A program made the translations under genes and the position numbers. 64,000 bases of DNA from contig JAUIRK010001029.1 of NCBI GenBank assembly GCA_030549495.1, forward strand, positions 62,001 to 126,000, in the 5' to 3' direction. This DNA comes from Nectonema munidae (Eukaryota; Nematomorpha; Nectonematoida; Nectonematidae). Shown here piece after piece: positions 12,940 to 24,869 of this stretch (within the stretch, counting starts at the first letter, position 1; every line of letters begins with the position of its first letter). The notes below the pieces were generated by a model, which worked only from the letters and a program-made list of their open reading frames with translations, was not told the DNA's origin and did no database searches.

Positions 12940-13600
12940 AGAAAATTAAAGGAGGAAGGGAGAGAGATGATAAATACCAAGAAAATCAATATGATACAAA
13001 AATATATAATTATATAAACACAAGTGTGTGAGTGAGACACACACGCATATGTTCTGATACATATACATACACTTTTCTTCCCTCTTTCGTTCTCATTTGG
13101 TTTTCACTGAATTAAAGACGATCATATTTATCTGCATTTTAATTATTCACCATTTACTCGTTATTATTTCTTACATACACAGAGATGCCATATGCAAACT
13201 CTTAATTGACACAAATGATCCGACACAGACATATATATATATCCGAAGAACTATGGATACAGGTATAAATGGCCAAGAACCCGTGATCCCCACAAGTTAA
13301 CCCTAAGATTAAAAAGGTCCTAAGAAAGACAATAAATAATAATCTACTGTACAATTGACTGCTCCAGTTAATCATGGCATTAAAAGAGAGAAATAATTCA
13401 GTTTGAGTTCAGTCTATCCTTTGTCTTTTAGAATTAGGCTCATATATACCGCCTCAGGTCGGAAGGGGCAAGGTTCGGCAAAAGCCTATTCCTCTTAATC
13501 CATTGATATCAGCCAGATCCCTTATAAATCATTATCATTTATAATGTCTTTGCGACCCCAAGAAAATTACTTGCCGATCAAAAGTGAGGTCGCGACCTCT
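12940..13600. other. hAT 5' flank with candidate terminus
   Basis: Contains a CA-rich microsatellite-like tract near 13020-13075. Near 13582-13598 lies the sequence GAGGTCGCGACCTCTG, which read on the minus strand starts CAGAGGTCGCGACC, typical of hAT ends. Otherwise AT-rich sequence. Confidence 0.35.
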
Positions 13601-14876
13601 GGACTATACGGTAAATTTCAAAGGGTTTTTTGAATAAAACATTTATTACCCCCATAAAGTGTAGATTTATTTTTCTCTTTTATTAAAATTGATAACTTTT
13701 TTTAAATACCTTGATAGAGTTACTAAAGTGAGAAAGGAATATATTGACCTCCCTGATCCTTATAATAAAAACTATCCTTTTATTTTACAAAAATACAATA
13801 TTAATAAATTCAATAAAATTTTGTTTCAAAAATTGGAGAGAAGCCAAAAATATCATATTTAAACCACAATCGACCCTTAAAATGTAAAAGTATTCTTTTT
13901 TTAAATAATCTTTCTTTGTCTTAAAGCATAGGAAAACTTTTTTAAACTATTGATATAATTCGAAGGCGTGAAAACAACAATGTAAATAGCGAAGTTTATT
14001 TTGGGGTTTTTGTTTGAAACAAAAAAGTGGTTAGTAAGTTTTGAACAGTATAAATGGAAGATTGAAGGCAAAACAATATTTTTAACTACCCAATATAAAC
14101 TCTTGGAAATCGTTTGGGTAATTATAGGGGACATTTAATTTTAACTTTGAATGTTGCAACATATGTTATGTGTACTTAGAAAACTTTCTTAACTAGTTTC
14201 ATGTAAAAAGAATATGTCGTTTTTTTTCTAAGAACAAATCAAAACATGTATTCTTTACTGGTATCTTTTTCAACAAAAATTTTGCATTGAAAGTACACGG
14301 AGTTCATTAGATTTTGTCATATTACATCAAAAGTTGAGTTTTATAAGATAAATATATCCCTATAACCATATTTATTTATAGAAATGTAAGATGTTATAAT
14401 ATATTTGAAAAATTAAATTAACATCATAATAGTCTCGCTAAAAAATTCGTATTTTTATTGGAGGTTGTTTTTCTCGAGTTCATCAAAAAGATCAAAACTT
14501 AGTAAGTCTGGCAAACGAATTATACTTTGTATGTTACATATACTTTCTATACATTTCGTTTTTCTTTTTGTTGTCTCCAGTGCTATTGCAAGACCATTGA
14601 TTCAGGTCACAGTTCGTAGTTAATATATCTATTTATGTGAAACATTCTTAAAAATTTGTAAAACTCGAAAACCATATGAAAATGGTTGAGGTTATATTAT
14701 TCTTGGAGTTGAAAACTAGAAATCAACAGTGAAAAAACAAAGCTCGGACTGATTGCAGCCTATACAAAGGTTTTTCATATCAAAAACTTATTATTATGCG
14801 GCACTATAATGTCTAATAAGAGACCTTTGAACATACTTTTTAGATTGACACAATCAAACAACCTTAAATAGACGAG

Positions 14877-15101
14877 GTGTCAATGTGGGTACAAAATGAT
14901 AAATGCCGTTACAACCTTCTACAAAATAGTCTAGCTCCTTATGGCAATTATTTATCAACCTTTGTGCTTGGAATAGTTGGCTATTCTGAAATATCATTTA
15001 TAACAGATTGCACTAAAAAGCTCGCATTAGACACGAGAGAAGAATCCGATAATATTCGTACACCCATTATAGAAATTGTCGCAAGTATAAAATCACTTTA
15101 A
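14877..15101 (+). CDS. Unrecognised 74-residue ORF
   Basis: An open frame starting MSMWVQNDKCRYNLL and ending EIVASIKSL, with fairly balanced composition for this AT-rich DNA. It has no recognised domain, signal peptide or clear coiled coil. It lies 400 bp beyond the 3' end of the minus-strand Pur-alpha-like gene. It may be a relic or chance ORF; the rest of 13600-15490 shows nothing. Confidence 0.15.
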   Translation: MSMWVQNDKCRYNLLQNSLAPYGNYLSTFVLGIVGYSEISFITDCTKKLALDTREESDNIRTPIIEIVASIKSL

Positions 15102-15499
15102 TTTTTATGGCTTTTTGAATTCCCAACCTCAAACAAGTGAGCAAGAACAACGATAAAAAAACATCTTCTGCTATTTTTGTCTAGCTAGGAAAAACAAAAC
15201 CTAATCTCGACCCTAACAAATCTATAATGGGTTAAGGCACATATAAAAATTGGTGGCGCACTTGTCAGCTATTACGCAAATTAAGGAAATAATTTGAATA
15301 GTCAGAATCAGCGGTAGAGTGCTTTTATTTTCAAAATAATGAGTAAGTATTTGAAGCTTTCGACAGATTGAATGTGACAGTAGCCTACGGAAAATAATTT
15401 GTAAAAATATAAAATGTTAATTTATTGAAAAAAAAAATTGAAATTACATTTTAAATTATAGTAATTACAAATAGAATCCAATGAAATTGTGATTTTAAA

Positions 15500-18019
15500 T
15501 CAAATTTCTTCCATAGTATTTTCACTTTCAACATGCTTTATCTCATCTAGAAGGGTAATGAGAATGTCTTTGAACTGAAGTATAAAATCGTGAGGGATAA
15601 CAATGCTCGTGTTATTGTTTATCCCAACCTAAATCATCAAAAGGTTAAAGTGAGAAATATAAATGAAAAAAGAACCTCAGATATGCACAGACTCCTTCCA
15701 TTGTAGCTATTCAAAAGATTGAGTAAAATCTTTCTATTTCCGATGCACATTTGATTGCTTCTTTGTTCAGCATTGATAAAGTCTAGGATAAAGTCAAATT
15801 TAAGGATCAGTTGGTGTAGCGTTATTAGACTTTCATGATGTACCTTGTTCTGTACAATACTTATTAATAAGTTTAGACAATTCATTTCGCATGTCGACTA
15901 GTCCTTGTGCCGGAATAAAAATCAAGCTTCGAACGCTGCTTCTAACGACAGTTTGCAGAATCTGAAAAAAACTTTCTTTTATATTCACACACGTAAACTT
16001 TTTAGTGAAGATTTTACTTTGAGAGAATATTGATTGTGATAACATACCAATTCGAGAAGGTATCTGCGAAACTTGGAAATAATCATGTCACTTTTTAAAA
16101 CTCTTTTTCCACTGATGGTTTCAGTAGGCTCTTTTGAAAGTAAAATGGAGAATGAGACTAAAAGTAGCAGGCTTAAAGATTTCCTACCTAAAGAAGAGTA
16201 GAAGTTTGCAAAATCGTTAAGCATATTCCTAAAATCAATCATCTTATCCATTGACATAAGTATTCTATTTCGTGCCTTATTAGGACTATTCTATGCGAAT
16301 GACAAATTGAATTAAAAAGTGAAAATAATAAAAATGAGATTACTTCATTATAGCGTATGAAACTAGTCTAAAATAAAAAGATTATTAAATTTACAAAAAA
16401 ATGAGGATAAACTTCAAAGAGCTCAAAACCAGCTAAATTGTTAGATGTGTTGTTATTTTTATTGATAAAGAAGTGTAATTTGGTATAAACAAAATGTGTA
16501 ACAATATTCTTTTATTTCAAAAGATAGCAACGATTCTAAATAGTGTTAACTTTTCAATCTTAAAAAATTATTCTTATCTAGATGAAAAGTTCATTAAGGA
16601 TATTAGCTACGAAGGATCTTAGATCTATAAAATCTAAAAGATCTTCGAAATGGTGGAGAGGAAAGAACTATTAGTATGCAAGACAAGGTACAGAAAAAGT
16701 GATTACCATTTCATTACCTACAATAGTGGAGAAAAGATCAGCCAACTTAGACTGGAATATACAGAATCGCAAAGGCGAGATAGAGAGAATATGAAGAAAT
16801 TGGAAACATTGATATCATCAAAGATAAGAGAGGAAAAATCAAGGACAGATAAGCAGACTATTTTGAAAAACTCAATATAAGAGAAGAGAAGAAATTAGTG
16901 AAAACCTCAAAGTTGAAGGACCAGAAAAAAATAGTTGTGAGAGAAGTAGAGAGGCAGGCATGAGGAAAATGAGCAATAACAAAGCACCCAGATTTAATCA
17001 AATTAGTATCGACATGCTAAAAGTAGGAGGTGAAGTGTTCGAAATGGATGCCAGACTTACTGAAAGCTGTATGGGCTGAGGACCCGAGGATTGAAGGAAG
17101 AGTGTGCCAAAAAGTTATCATCGTTTGTAGTAAAAGGGAAGAAGAAGAGGTGACAATTAAAGAGACATGGAGAAGAGTTAAATTAAGTGAAAAGTTTCAA
17201 GTATTTGGGATCGCAGTTTCTCGATAGAGGAGATTGGAAAAGGCGTTCATAGAAGGATGAGTGCGAAATGGATGAAGTGTAACAGTTATTACTGATGAAA
17301 GGATGCTGATGAGATTGAAAGCAAAAATATATACATGATGACCAATGAGATCCGAATGCTGGAGGATGAAAGAAAGTTGGCAGTAAAAGAGAAGAATCTG
17401 GGGGAGGGGGGGGGGGACAACATTTACGACAAGCATGGTGATAGTGTAACCCAGCAAACTCCGGTGATATGGCCATGTGTTGAGTAAGAAGAAAGATGTG
17501 GAGACAAGCATGAGAAGAGGCGGTTATGGGAAAGAGAAGAAGAAGCACTCTAAAAAGATGAAAAACGGTTTCAAAGAGAGACACGATGAACTAGGGCTCA
17601 AAGAAGATGATGTTCAAGTTCGAAAGAAATAGAGACAAAGGATCATAGCCATAGACCCCAACTCAGGGCAAGGTGTAGGTAAAAAATGTAAGCCTTAATT
17701 TTAGATAAAAGAAATTGAAATATTAGGGTGCAGACTTAGACTCCGTCATATAATCTTTTAAAGTATCCATTTATAAATTCATTAAAAAACAATCTATATA
17801 AAAGCTCTCGGTTATGATTGCTTCAAGATTTTATAAAAATTAAAAAAAGAAATACCTCTACAATTTTGAGAAAAGTTCCATAACTATTATTTTTTATGGC
17901 TAAAAAAAACCTCTTTGATTTTATTTGCACAGTGACCGTTTCTTTTTCTATTTCATTGAAATTTTTGGATGCATCTTCGATGATTGCCAAATTTTCACAA
18001 GGTTCCTCAACAATTTCAT
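15500..18019 (-). CDS. PURA-like: Divergent Pur-alpha-family nucleic-acid-binding protein (5' exon missing)
   Basis: Six exons on the minus strand with matching phases: 18019-17856, 16290-16188, 16130-16048, 15997-15844, 15782-15676 and 15628-15500 (stop TGA). They give about 246 residues. Three PUR repeats are visible. Repeat I is SKRFFLAIKNNSYGTFLKI followed by ILMSMDKMIDFRNMLNDF. Repeat II is FRRYLLEL and ESFFQILQTV followed by IPAQGLVDMRNELSKLINKY, matching human [20 protein letters not shown]. Repeat III is NRKILLNLL followed by SIVIPHDFILQFKDIL. Pur-alpha binds purine-rich single-stranded DNA/RNA and acts in transcription and RNA transport. This copy has lost the usual QNxRGRF consensus in repeat II and has a short acidic C-terminus. 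Four introns are 46-61 bp; intron 1 is 1.57 kb and contains a LINE. The first coding exon (phase 1) lies upstream and was not identified. Confidence 0.8.
16600..17640 (+). mobile_element. LINE fragment with internal deletion, inside a Pur-alpha-like intron
   Basis: The plus strand encodes pieces of a non-LTR RT: a basic segment upstream of RT, then EVERQ...MRKMSNNKAP-like fingers text and VKCSKWMPDLLKAVWAEDP. The sequence then jumps directly to the RT C-terminal side (KLSEKFQVFGIA, a degraded KFKYLGS strand). It ends with a YGHVLSKKKDVETSMRRG stretch typical of the post-RT region. The palm with its YADD motif is absent, so most of the RT core was deleted. A G-rich run occurs at 17401-17416. 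It is antisense to the host gene. Confidence 0.65.
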
Positions 18020-18562
18020 CTATGAAATAAGTGGAAAACTTTTAAAATTAAATTTTTTTTCCAAAAAGTAAGCATATGCAGCGCAAACATTAAAAAAGTA
18101 AGCTAAAGTCCAAACCCTCACAAGCACAATATGCGCCCCAATGACCCATTAAATAAAAATGGTGTTTCAATGTTTTGAGGATCAAGGCCCAGTTTTTGAA
18201 AACCAATCTTATGCCCTTTTCCAATGAGTTTTTATATATAAATAAAGTGCTAGAGGATGATTTGTTTGAGATAAATTCTACTGCATTAAGTATTTTAACT
18301 TGATTAAAAAAGATTCGTGGGGTCCAAAATAAGTGTCGCTTAAAATTAAATTTGTTTGAAATGGTACTCTTTTTTTAGTTTTCTTAAGGTTAAACATATG
18401 ATTTTATTTTATGGGCCACTGGTGCCCCATTTGGCATTAAAGGCTTTGGTAATATGAAGATTCATTCAAGAAGAAAAACAGGCGATTAACTTTCGAAGAC
18501 CAATGCCTGAATGTGTTGAAGATCGCCACTCTCATACACTTAAATAAAAATAAATATAATAT

Positions 18563-18740
18563 TCCATTTGTTGTTAGAGTGTACCTCTCAGCTCAACAGT
18601 TGAAGGTCAGGGGTTCGATCCCCAAGGCTCCCAACTCTAAAAACAAATTCACAAAAACTGTGATTAACCATTTTAAGCATAATGCGAGCATATAGTCTTA
18701 CGGCTGAAAGTGCTTTGATATCTCCAACCAACCAACCAAC
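18563..18740 (+). repeat. SINE family A, copy 1 (tRNA-derived)
   Basis: About 178 bp. It has a polymerase III B-box-like GGTTCGATCCC, a conserved body (AAAACTGTGATTAACCAT, CTTACGGCTGAAAGTGCTTT) and a CCAACCAACCAAC tail. The same body occurs at 19515, 28784 (reverse) and 34127. Confidence 0.75.
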
Positions 18741-19326
18741 TTATATTTCCTTTTACTTATTACATGCTAACAAAAAATTCCACTATCTCACATTCTTTTT
18801 ATCATTAATGAGTGTGATAAAAGCAGATACAAGACAAACCGGTTCTCATAACTGACCAGTTTAAGATTAGGTAGGTAACGTATTATTTCTGGTGATTGCA
18901 AACAATAATATATAAAGTAGGGATGTACAGGATAATCGGATACCGGATATCCGGCTTTTGAAATGAGACGAGTCCGGTTATGCGAGCGGGAATTAAATCA
19001 AACTATGCACTTGCACACAATTATTTTTTTAAATTTCACAACAAATTAAAAACGATTTGTTAAAAAAAATGGAAAAACATGCAAATTAAAAAAATTTAAT
19101 GAGAGGCTTTAAAAATAACATTTTTATTTTTGAAATCAGTATAATTAAAATTTTGTAATTAGAGTTCATATTTTTACTAAAGCAAGGAATTTGTTTTTTC
19201 GGAATTTTTTAATTGTTTTTTTTCCTTATAATTTAAGTTTTATTTCATTTTGTAAAATCTTTTAAAAAATTTTAATTTTACACAACGAATACAATTATTT
19301 TAAATAAGAGGACAATACTATTATAT

Positions 19327-21230
19327 ACAGTAAAACCGATCTATAACGGTCCCTCTATATAACGACACATTTCCTCATACGATGATTTTCAGATGAAAAC
19401 AAAAATTAAGTCCATTTCTTTCCAATATTAACCTGTATTTACCGATCCTGTTTCATGCGACAAAAGACCCTTTTCGAATAACTTTTGCAAAGAATTTTTT
19501 ACAACTGTTAAAATGAGCCTCAATGGTTGTTATTGAAGGTCAGAGGTTCGATTTCTAAGGCTCCCGACTATTAAAAACAAAGGCACAAAAACTGTGATTA
19601 ACCATCTCGAGCATATAACCTTACGGCTGAAAGTGCTTTGATATTCAACCAACCAACAACTGTTAAAATGGAGTTTCTGGTCAGATTTTTATTTTCAAAC
19701 TTGATCTATGTTTTAAAAATAGGTAGCCTTAAATTTCATAACTAAATATGAATATATTTAAATTTCAGAATGAGCAATTGACAACATCTGAAGAATTTTT
19801 TCTTAATTTTAAGTGTATCAAATAAACTTTTTTTAATAAGCAATTTGGGCTTTGTCTGAATTATTTTTAAATTTTGTTATTAATTGTCCTATTTTTTGTT
19901 TTAAAGTTATTAACCCTAGTAAATGCATGTAATAAGGTATCAAATAAATAAATTGTATTTAAATATTTACTGCTTTGGAAGCGTGAATGCTTGTGTATTT
20001 TATACTGAGATGTATAATCTACACCCAGACATAAAACTAAAAATTTATAAAAATATTTAGTATGCATAGATAAATCCGCCACAATTGTTTTAGAACTAAT
20101 AGTTTTTTAAATTGAGAAAATAACTTGTTTGATCGGGTATTGCTTAACAATATGGTTTTTATTGTTTTATTCTTGTTCTAAGACACCTGAAAAATAAGTT
20201 ATCTTTATTTATATATTAAAAATATAAAAGAGTGTTAGATGTTGAAAACTTTTACCATATATAAGCTACACTACTATTTTTAGCAATTTAACTGCGGATT
20301 ATACACATAATGTTTACGGTATTTTTTATTCAACTAATTTTTATCCTAGTTTTTGCTTGACATAGCTGAATATCAAATTACTTCGAATTTTATTCAAACC
20401 ATCATTTATTACTTGGAGAAATAATCCATCAATGTTTTTTGTTTACACTTGGAACTTGCAACCTGTTTGAAACGTTTTTCCAGATGTTCGAAAATCATAA
20501 AATCATTTTTAGTCATGCACTCTTCTGATTCAATAAAATTCCGAAAAACCTCAAGGGTAGCTTTGACGAATTTCACTAGGTTTTGGTTTTAGTGCAGGCT
20601 CTTCCTCGTCGTCACTTTCCTTCAATGGTGCTGGTTTGACACAGTCAATAATGTCTTCTGTGAATTGTCTATGGAGACGAGTTCATCTGAGGACATCGTA
20701 AGAGTGGGGTCAATGTCCAGTGCTCCCGTAGTTCTTTGAATAAGTTCTGCTAGTGGGATGTCAACATCATCAGACTGGGACTCAGAGGATACGCTTGAAC
20801 TCACTGATTTCGTAAGGCGATTGTGGTAGATGTAACAGAGTCCCACGCTTTTTTCACGTAGCGAATAGCGTCGGCAACAGTGATGTTGGGAGTGCCATCT
20901 GAATCCAACCGCTCGATAATTTGGTTGAGCTGGTGTTGGCGAAAACATGATTTGAAGTTTTGTATAATACCGGCATCTAATGGTTGAACGTGATGAATAC
21001 AGGGGTGTCAGCTAAACATACTTGCAAGGCAAGGAAGTGTAATCATTCAGGCTGTACATTTTGCCAGCGAGACATGGCGTAAGAGCGGGGGCAATTTTAT
21101 GGAAAATAGCATGTCCGCTCCGCCAATGGCTATGGCGGACAGAGAGCGTTATAATGGTGGGAATTATAATTGGGTGCACATAATTTTATTGCGGTAATGC
21201 GAGGGAGCAGTGTATATTTATTTTGAAAAC
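19327..21230 (-). mobile_element. Tigger/pogo-type DNA transposon relic
   Basis: Minus-strand translation between 21010 and 20440 gives the C-terminal end of a Tigger/pogo DDE transposase: HHVQPLDAGIIQNFKSCFRQ, ITVADAIRYVKKAWDSVT, then DVDIPLAELIQ and an acidic DDEEEPALKPKP tail. Several frame changes and stops occur and most of the transposase is gone. At 19327 the sequence CAGTAAAACCGATCTATAACG, preceded by TA, looks like a pogo-type terminal inverted repeat and may be the element's other end. The right terminus was not found. A SINE A copy (19515-19660) sits inside the proposed span, so the boundaries are tentative. Confidence 0.6.
19515..19660 (+). repeat. SINE family A, copy 2
   Basis: Starts GAGCCTCAATGGTTGTTA, has the B-box variant GGTTCGATTTC, the conserved AAAACTGTGATTAACCAT and TTACGGCTGAAAGTGCTTTG blocks, and ends in CCAACCAAC. 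It is shortened by deletions relative to copy 1. Confidence 0.7.
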
Positions 21231-21254
21231 TGTGTTCTCAGTACCCTTAAAAGA

Positions 21255-22117
21255 ATGGCTAATTTTCATCCACAGAATATTCTCCTATTAATACTATATC
21301 ATCTGCATATAAAATCTCACTCGTATCTTCTTTAATTAAATCCTTAAGAATTTCATCATAAATGATAAAAAAATAAAAAGGGGCTTAAAATCGAACCTTG
21401 ATGTAAGCCTACTTTTATTTTAAACTTACTAGAAATTGAATTATTAATTTTTATAAAAGTGTCTTCGCTTTTGTACAAGGCCATACTGGCTCTCACTAGT
21501 CTTTCATTTACCCCTTTACTTCTCAAAGACCACTCAATGAGACTTCTAGAAACAGAGTCAAAAGCTTTCTCCAGGTCTATAAAAGCAAGGCACAGACTAT
21601 GCTCATTTCTTGCTCTCTTTTCGATAAGCTGTCTAATAATAAAAATAGCGTCATTTGTGCTCTTGCCCGGCATAAAACCAAATTGGATTTTACTAATTTG
21701 AATACTCTTTTTTAGTCTATTCAATAAAATTCTTTCTACTATTTTCATATCATGTTCTAGTAGTTTTATTGTTCTATAATTTGAACAATTTGTTATAGTT
21801 CCTTTGCCTTTATATAATGGTATTAATAAACTTTTATTCCAGGTTTTTGGAATAGAAGCTCTGTCAAATATGTTTTGAACTATGATTTTTAAAACGTCAG
21901 CGATTTCATATTTAAATAACTTTAACATTTCTAAACAACATCCGCTATATCCAGCTGATTTATTTGGTTTCATTTGGTCAAAAGCACAAATGACTTCATC
22001 AAGAGACACAGATTCGCAAGGTCCTTCAACTTTATCGACCGCATCTAGATTTCCTAACTTATTTTCATTATTAAAGATTACTTTAGAAAAATGCGACCAC
22101 GTGTTTAACGTATCCAC
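21255..22117 (-). mobile_element. LINE reverse transcriptase fragment
   Basis: A 253-residue open frame (22117-21356) contains the RT fingers and palm: MKPNKSAGYSGCCLEMLK, LLIPLYKGKG, NYRTIKLLEHDMKIVERIL, IQFGFMPGKSTNDAIFIIRQ, CLAFIDLEKAFDSV and GLHQGSILSPFLF. After a single frame change at a poly-T/A tract the catalytic ILYADDIVLIGEYSVDEN follows (about 21330-21255). It has no endonuclease or 3' part, so it is truncated at both ends. The style resembles RTE-like elements, but I do not assign a clade. The fragment at 40.56 kb belongs to the same or a close family. Confidence 0.88.
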
Positions 22118-22944
22118 TTATAATGAACAAAATAAATCGAAAGTTAAGTAGGTTTAAAATTTTAACCTTTTTAAATACTCCTTAAAATAAGAAAACAATA
22201 AAAACTTAACTTTTTTAAATAGTACTCCTAAAAATAAGAAGGATAGGGACTTAGCTATAGGAAGGAAATAACGAATTAGAAAGGATGATTCTCACGATTC
22301 CCGATAAATCGTTGCATCACTAATGATGATGTTTCGATTTTAGCAGCATACCATGCATGTTAGTTGAGAACGCATCTAGAGTTGTTAAGAGCCAAGACGA
22401 AAAAATTGGTTCTAAGATTCCCAATATGAAGAAGGTAATAGCGTATCTAGCAAAGAGGCAAAGTGATGAGAAAACGCAAAAGAATTGAAAACTGGTTAGA
22501 AAACCATTTTTTTCTGCATTACTCTTTTTGTTTTAAGGAAAGATCTCTAAATTGATATATTAAATCTAATTTTTTGTATTTATGATAGTCCATCCGAATC
22601 TGAGCCAAAGTTGATTAAAGGCGGTAATGGAGACAGGGATTTAAACAAGGGCCCACAAATTTTTAAACAGGCCAAACAACATATCTATATAAGATACTTT
22701 TTCTTGAGGATAAAAAAAAATTTCCTATAATTAACTTTTAATCTTAAATAAAACATCAAAACTACTTTTAACAAATTATATATATAATTTGTATTCTGTG
22801 TAAATACATTGATCAGGGAAAGACTCTCTTATTCGTTTTTTGAGAGACCTATTTCATCAAAGATGCCATGAATATTTTACATGTGAAAATTGAGTGACAA
22901 TGAATGAGCAACTCATAAAGATCAGAAGACCATCATGGTAGAGT

Positions 22945-23220
22945 ATGATGGATCAAAAGCAGAGCATTATTGTATCAAGTGCTATGATTGTAACGATGTT
23001 GTACTTTGAAATATATGTACATCATTTGAAGGATAAAAATTATTTTTCATCTCAGGAAATAGTCAAAAGACTTGTAAAAAGTTCGATTATACATAAAGCA
23101 TCCAGTATATATACGGATAGTTTTTCCACTTCATATGAACTAACTGAATGGGATATAAACATAATGAGAACATCATTTGTAGAAGAGTTAAAGCTAGACG
23201 AAGATTTATGCCTCACATAA
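22945..23220 (+). pseudogene. 91-residue ORF, possibly a piggyBac core remnant
   Basis: Open frame with the patch SSIYTDSFSTSYELTEWDIN, which resembles the DNFFTS..L...L segment of piggyBac transposases but lacks the diagnostic Asp-Asn. Flanking sequence shows no further piggyBac domains. The identification is weak; it could equally be an unrelated relic. Confidence 0.25.
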
Positions 23221-23525
23221 TTAGACATCATCACAAAGGATTTAAAATAAAAAAAGTATGATAGCAAATTTTAGTATAGTGAATATCCATCAATGACGGC
23301 GAATATTTACAAGCATTCTATTAACAATTTCAATGTTTTGCCTGAAAGAAAGATAAAATTTCATTGTGTTTGTCCACAATGTGCAAGGCTTCGGCCGGTT
23401 TATCCATTAAATCCTGCTTACTTACACATACAATATTCCGATTCGCTTAAATGGAGACATTCATGAAAATTGGAGGACACGGCTAGAAATAGCATTGATA
23501 TAAAAACCTATATTTTATTTGAATG

Positions 23526-24069
23526 CAGGGTTGTAGAGTTGGAGTCTGAAAGAGGTGGAGTAGCACGTATTGAGATGGAGTCGTTGTCGTAATAACTATT
23601 GAAACCGCCACTCCGATTTTAAAAATAATTATACTAATATTTGATATATTAAAAAATGAATAAAGACGCAACAAAACAATCATTATCACTTTAGTGTAAA
23701 ATTGTGTTTTTGCAACTGATAAAAAAAGATGCTTCTTTATAAATTTTAAACCCAATACTTTTGAAAAAATAATTTAGAAACTTTCAGAATGCTATTGATT
23801 TGACTTAGATAAAAAGGTTTTAAACGAATTTGAAAACCCTTTTGAAGAACGACACTAAATTAAAAACACAAATCAATAAAATAACGGTTTTAATAAATTA
23901 TTATGTTGAAAAAAAATCAAAGATTTGGGGTGGAAACATGAAGCACAAGCGTGGAAGATTCAAAATAGATGAAGACTTATAATATTTGAAACAGAGAAGT
24001 TGATGTTCATTAATAACAAATTTTTAAAGTCAAAGTCGCACAAATATCAATAGGCGGAGTCAGCACTGG
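23526..24069. mobile_element. GAGTCGGA-family hAT-like element, copy 2
   Basis: Starts CAGGGTTGTAGAGTTGGAGTC and ends near GGCGGAGTCAGCACTGG. The interior shares blocks with the 4.7-kb and 47.3-kb copies (TTGTGTTTTTGCAACT, AATGCTATT, ATTATGTTGAA). It is shorter than the others through internal deletions. Confidence 0.6.
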
Positions 24070-24415
24070 TAAAAAATATACATAAATGTAGCTTTCAAAT
24101 TTTGTTAGTGCTTTTAAATTTTTTCATATTTTAGATTTAAAAATTTTCGCCAAAACATTACTTTACCACATGATATTTTTTTATACAAAATGGAGGCAAA
24201 AAAGATTGAGTGCCGTCTTTTGAAGGACGCCCATGAGGATGAAGCTATTATAGGTAAACGATTGAACGTATAGGTAGAGACGTTACTTCTGAAACAGAAG
24301 CAGTTTTGGTAAGATGACTGGATAGATGATAACCTATATAGAGCACATAACTTTGAAGCCCAAGTGAAATGCTGCACCACTTTTCACTGCTAGACTTTCA
24401 GTGAAGCCTGCATAC

Positions 24416-24866
24416 AAGGGTTGCAGAGTCTGGATAGGAATTTAAGAAAGTCGCAAGTTTTGAATAAGCAGGGATCAGAATCTCATAAAGGCAAATATAG
24501 GATTCAGAAAAAAATAGCAGACTCTGAATCCTAAAATTACTAGTTGAAAACATTTTTCTATTTATTTTGTGAAGTTTTCTGAGAATTGTCTTCTAAGAAT
24601 GAAAATTAAAGGGAGTGAGGTAAAACTCCTGCAAATATTTGAAATTGGAGCGGATTTTAACCATCAGAGTATACAACCCTAGAGCATATTTTTTTGTGAG
24701 AAGGGCAAAAAAATAATAAATTCAACGCCAACTCTTCGCTTCCGACTTAGAGTGAAGGGTCACTCCATATGCTTAATTAAACTATTTTATTAGATACCGA
24801 CTCTGAATCCTAGCCCTTTAAATTCTCCGAGACCAATGACTCCCAACTCAGACTCCCGCACCCTGC
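24416..24866. mobile_element. GAGTCGGA-family hAT-like element, second subfamily
   Basis: The left end GGGTTGCAGAGTCTGGA and the right end GACTCCCGCACCCTGCT form an imperfect inverted pair. The interior contains the block CAACGCCAACTCTTCGCTTC, shared with the pieces at 26.4, 26.8 and 27.6 kb. No TSD was seen. Confidence 0.5.
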
Positions 24867-24869
24867 TAC

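Noticed and set aside
15637-15885. Joining Pur-alpha-like exons with a 49-bp intron from GGACTA|GTCGAC
   Set aside because: It keeps phase but discards RNELSKLINKY, which aligns with human [11 protein letters not shown]; the donor at 15843 keeps it and also keeps phase.
17183-17584. 133-residue minus-strand ORF with a proline run
   Set aside because: It is the antisense shadow of the LINE fragment on the plus strand; the proline run comes from the G-rich tract.
18926-19000. CGGATACCGGATATCCGG-rich segment as a complete TIR element
   Set aside because: Only one end (GGGATGTACAGGATAATCGG) is visible; no inverted partner was found within several kb.
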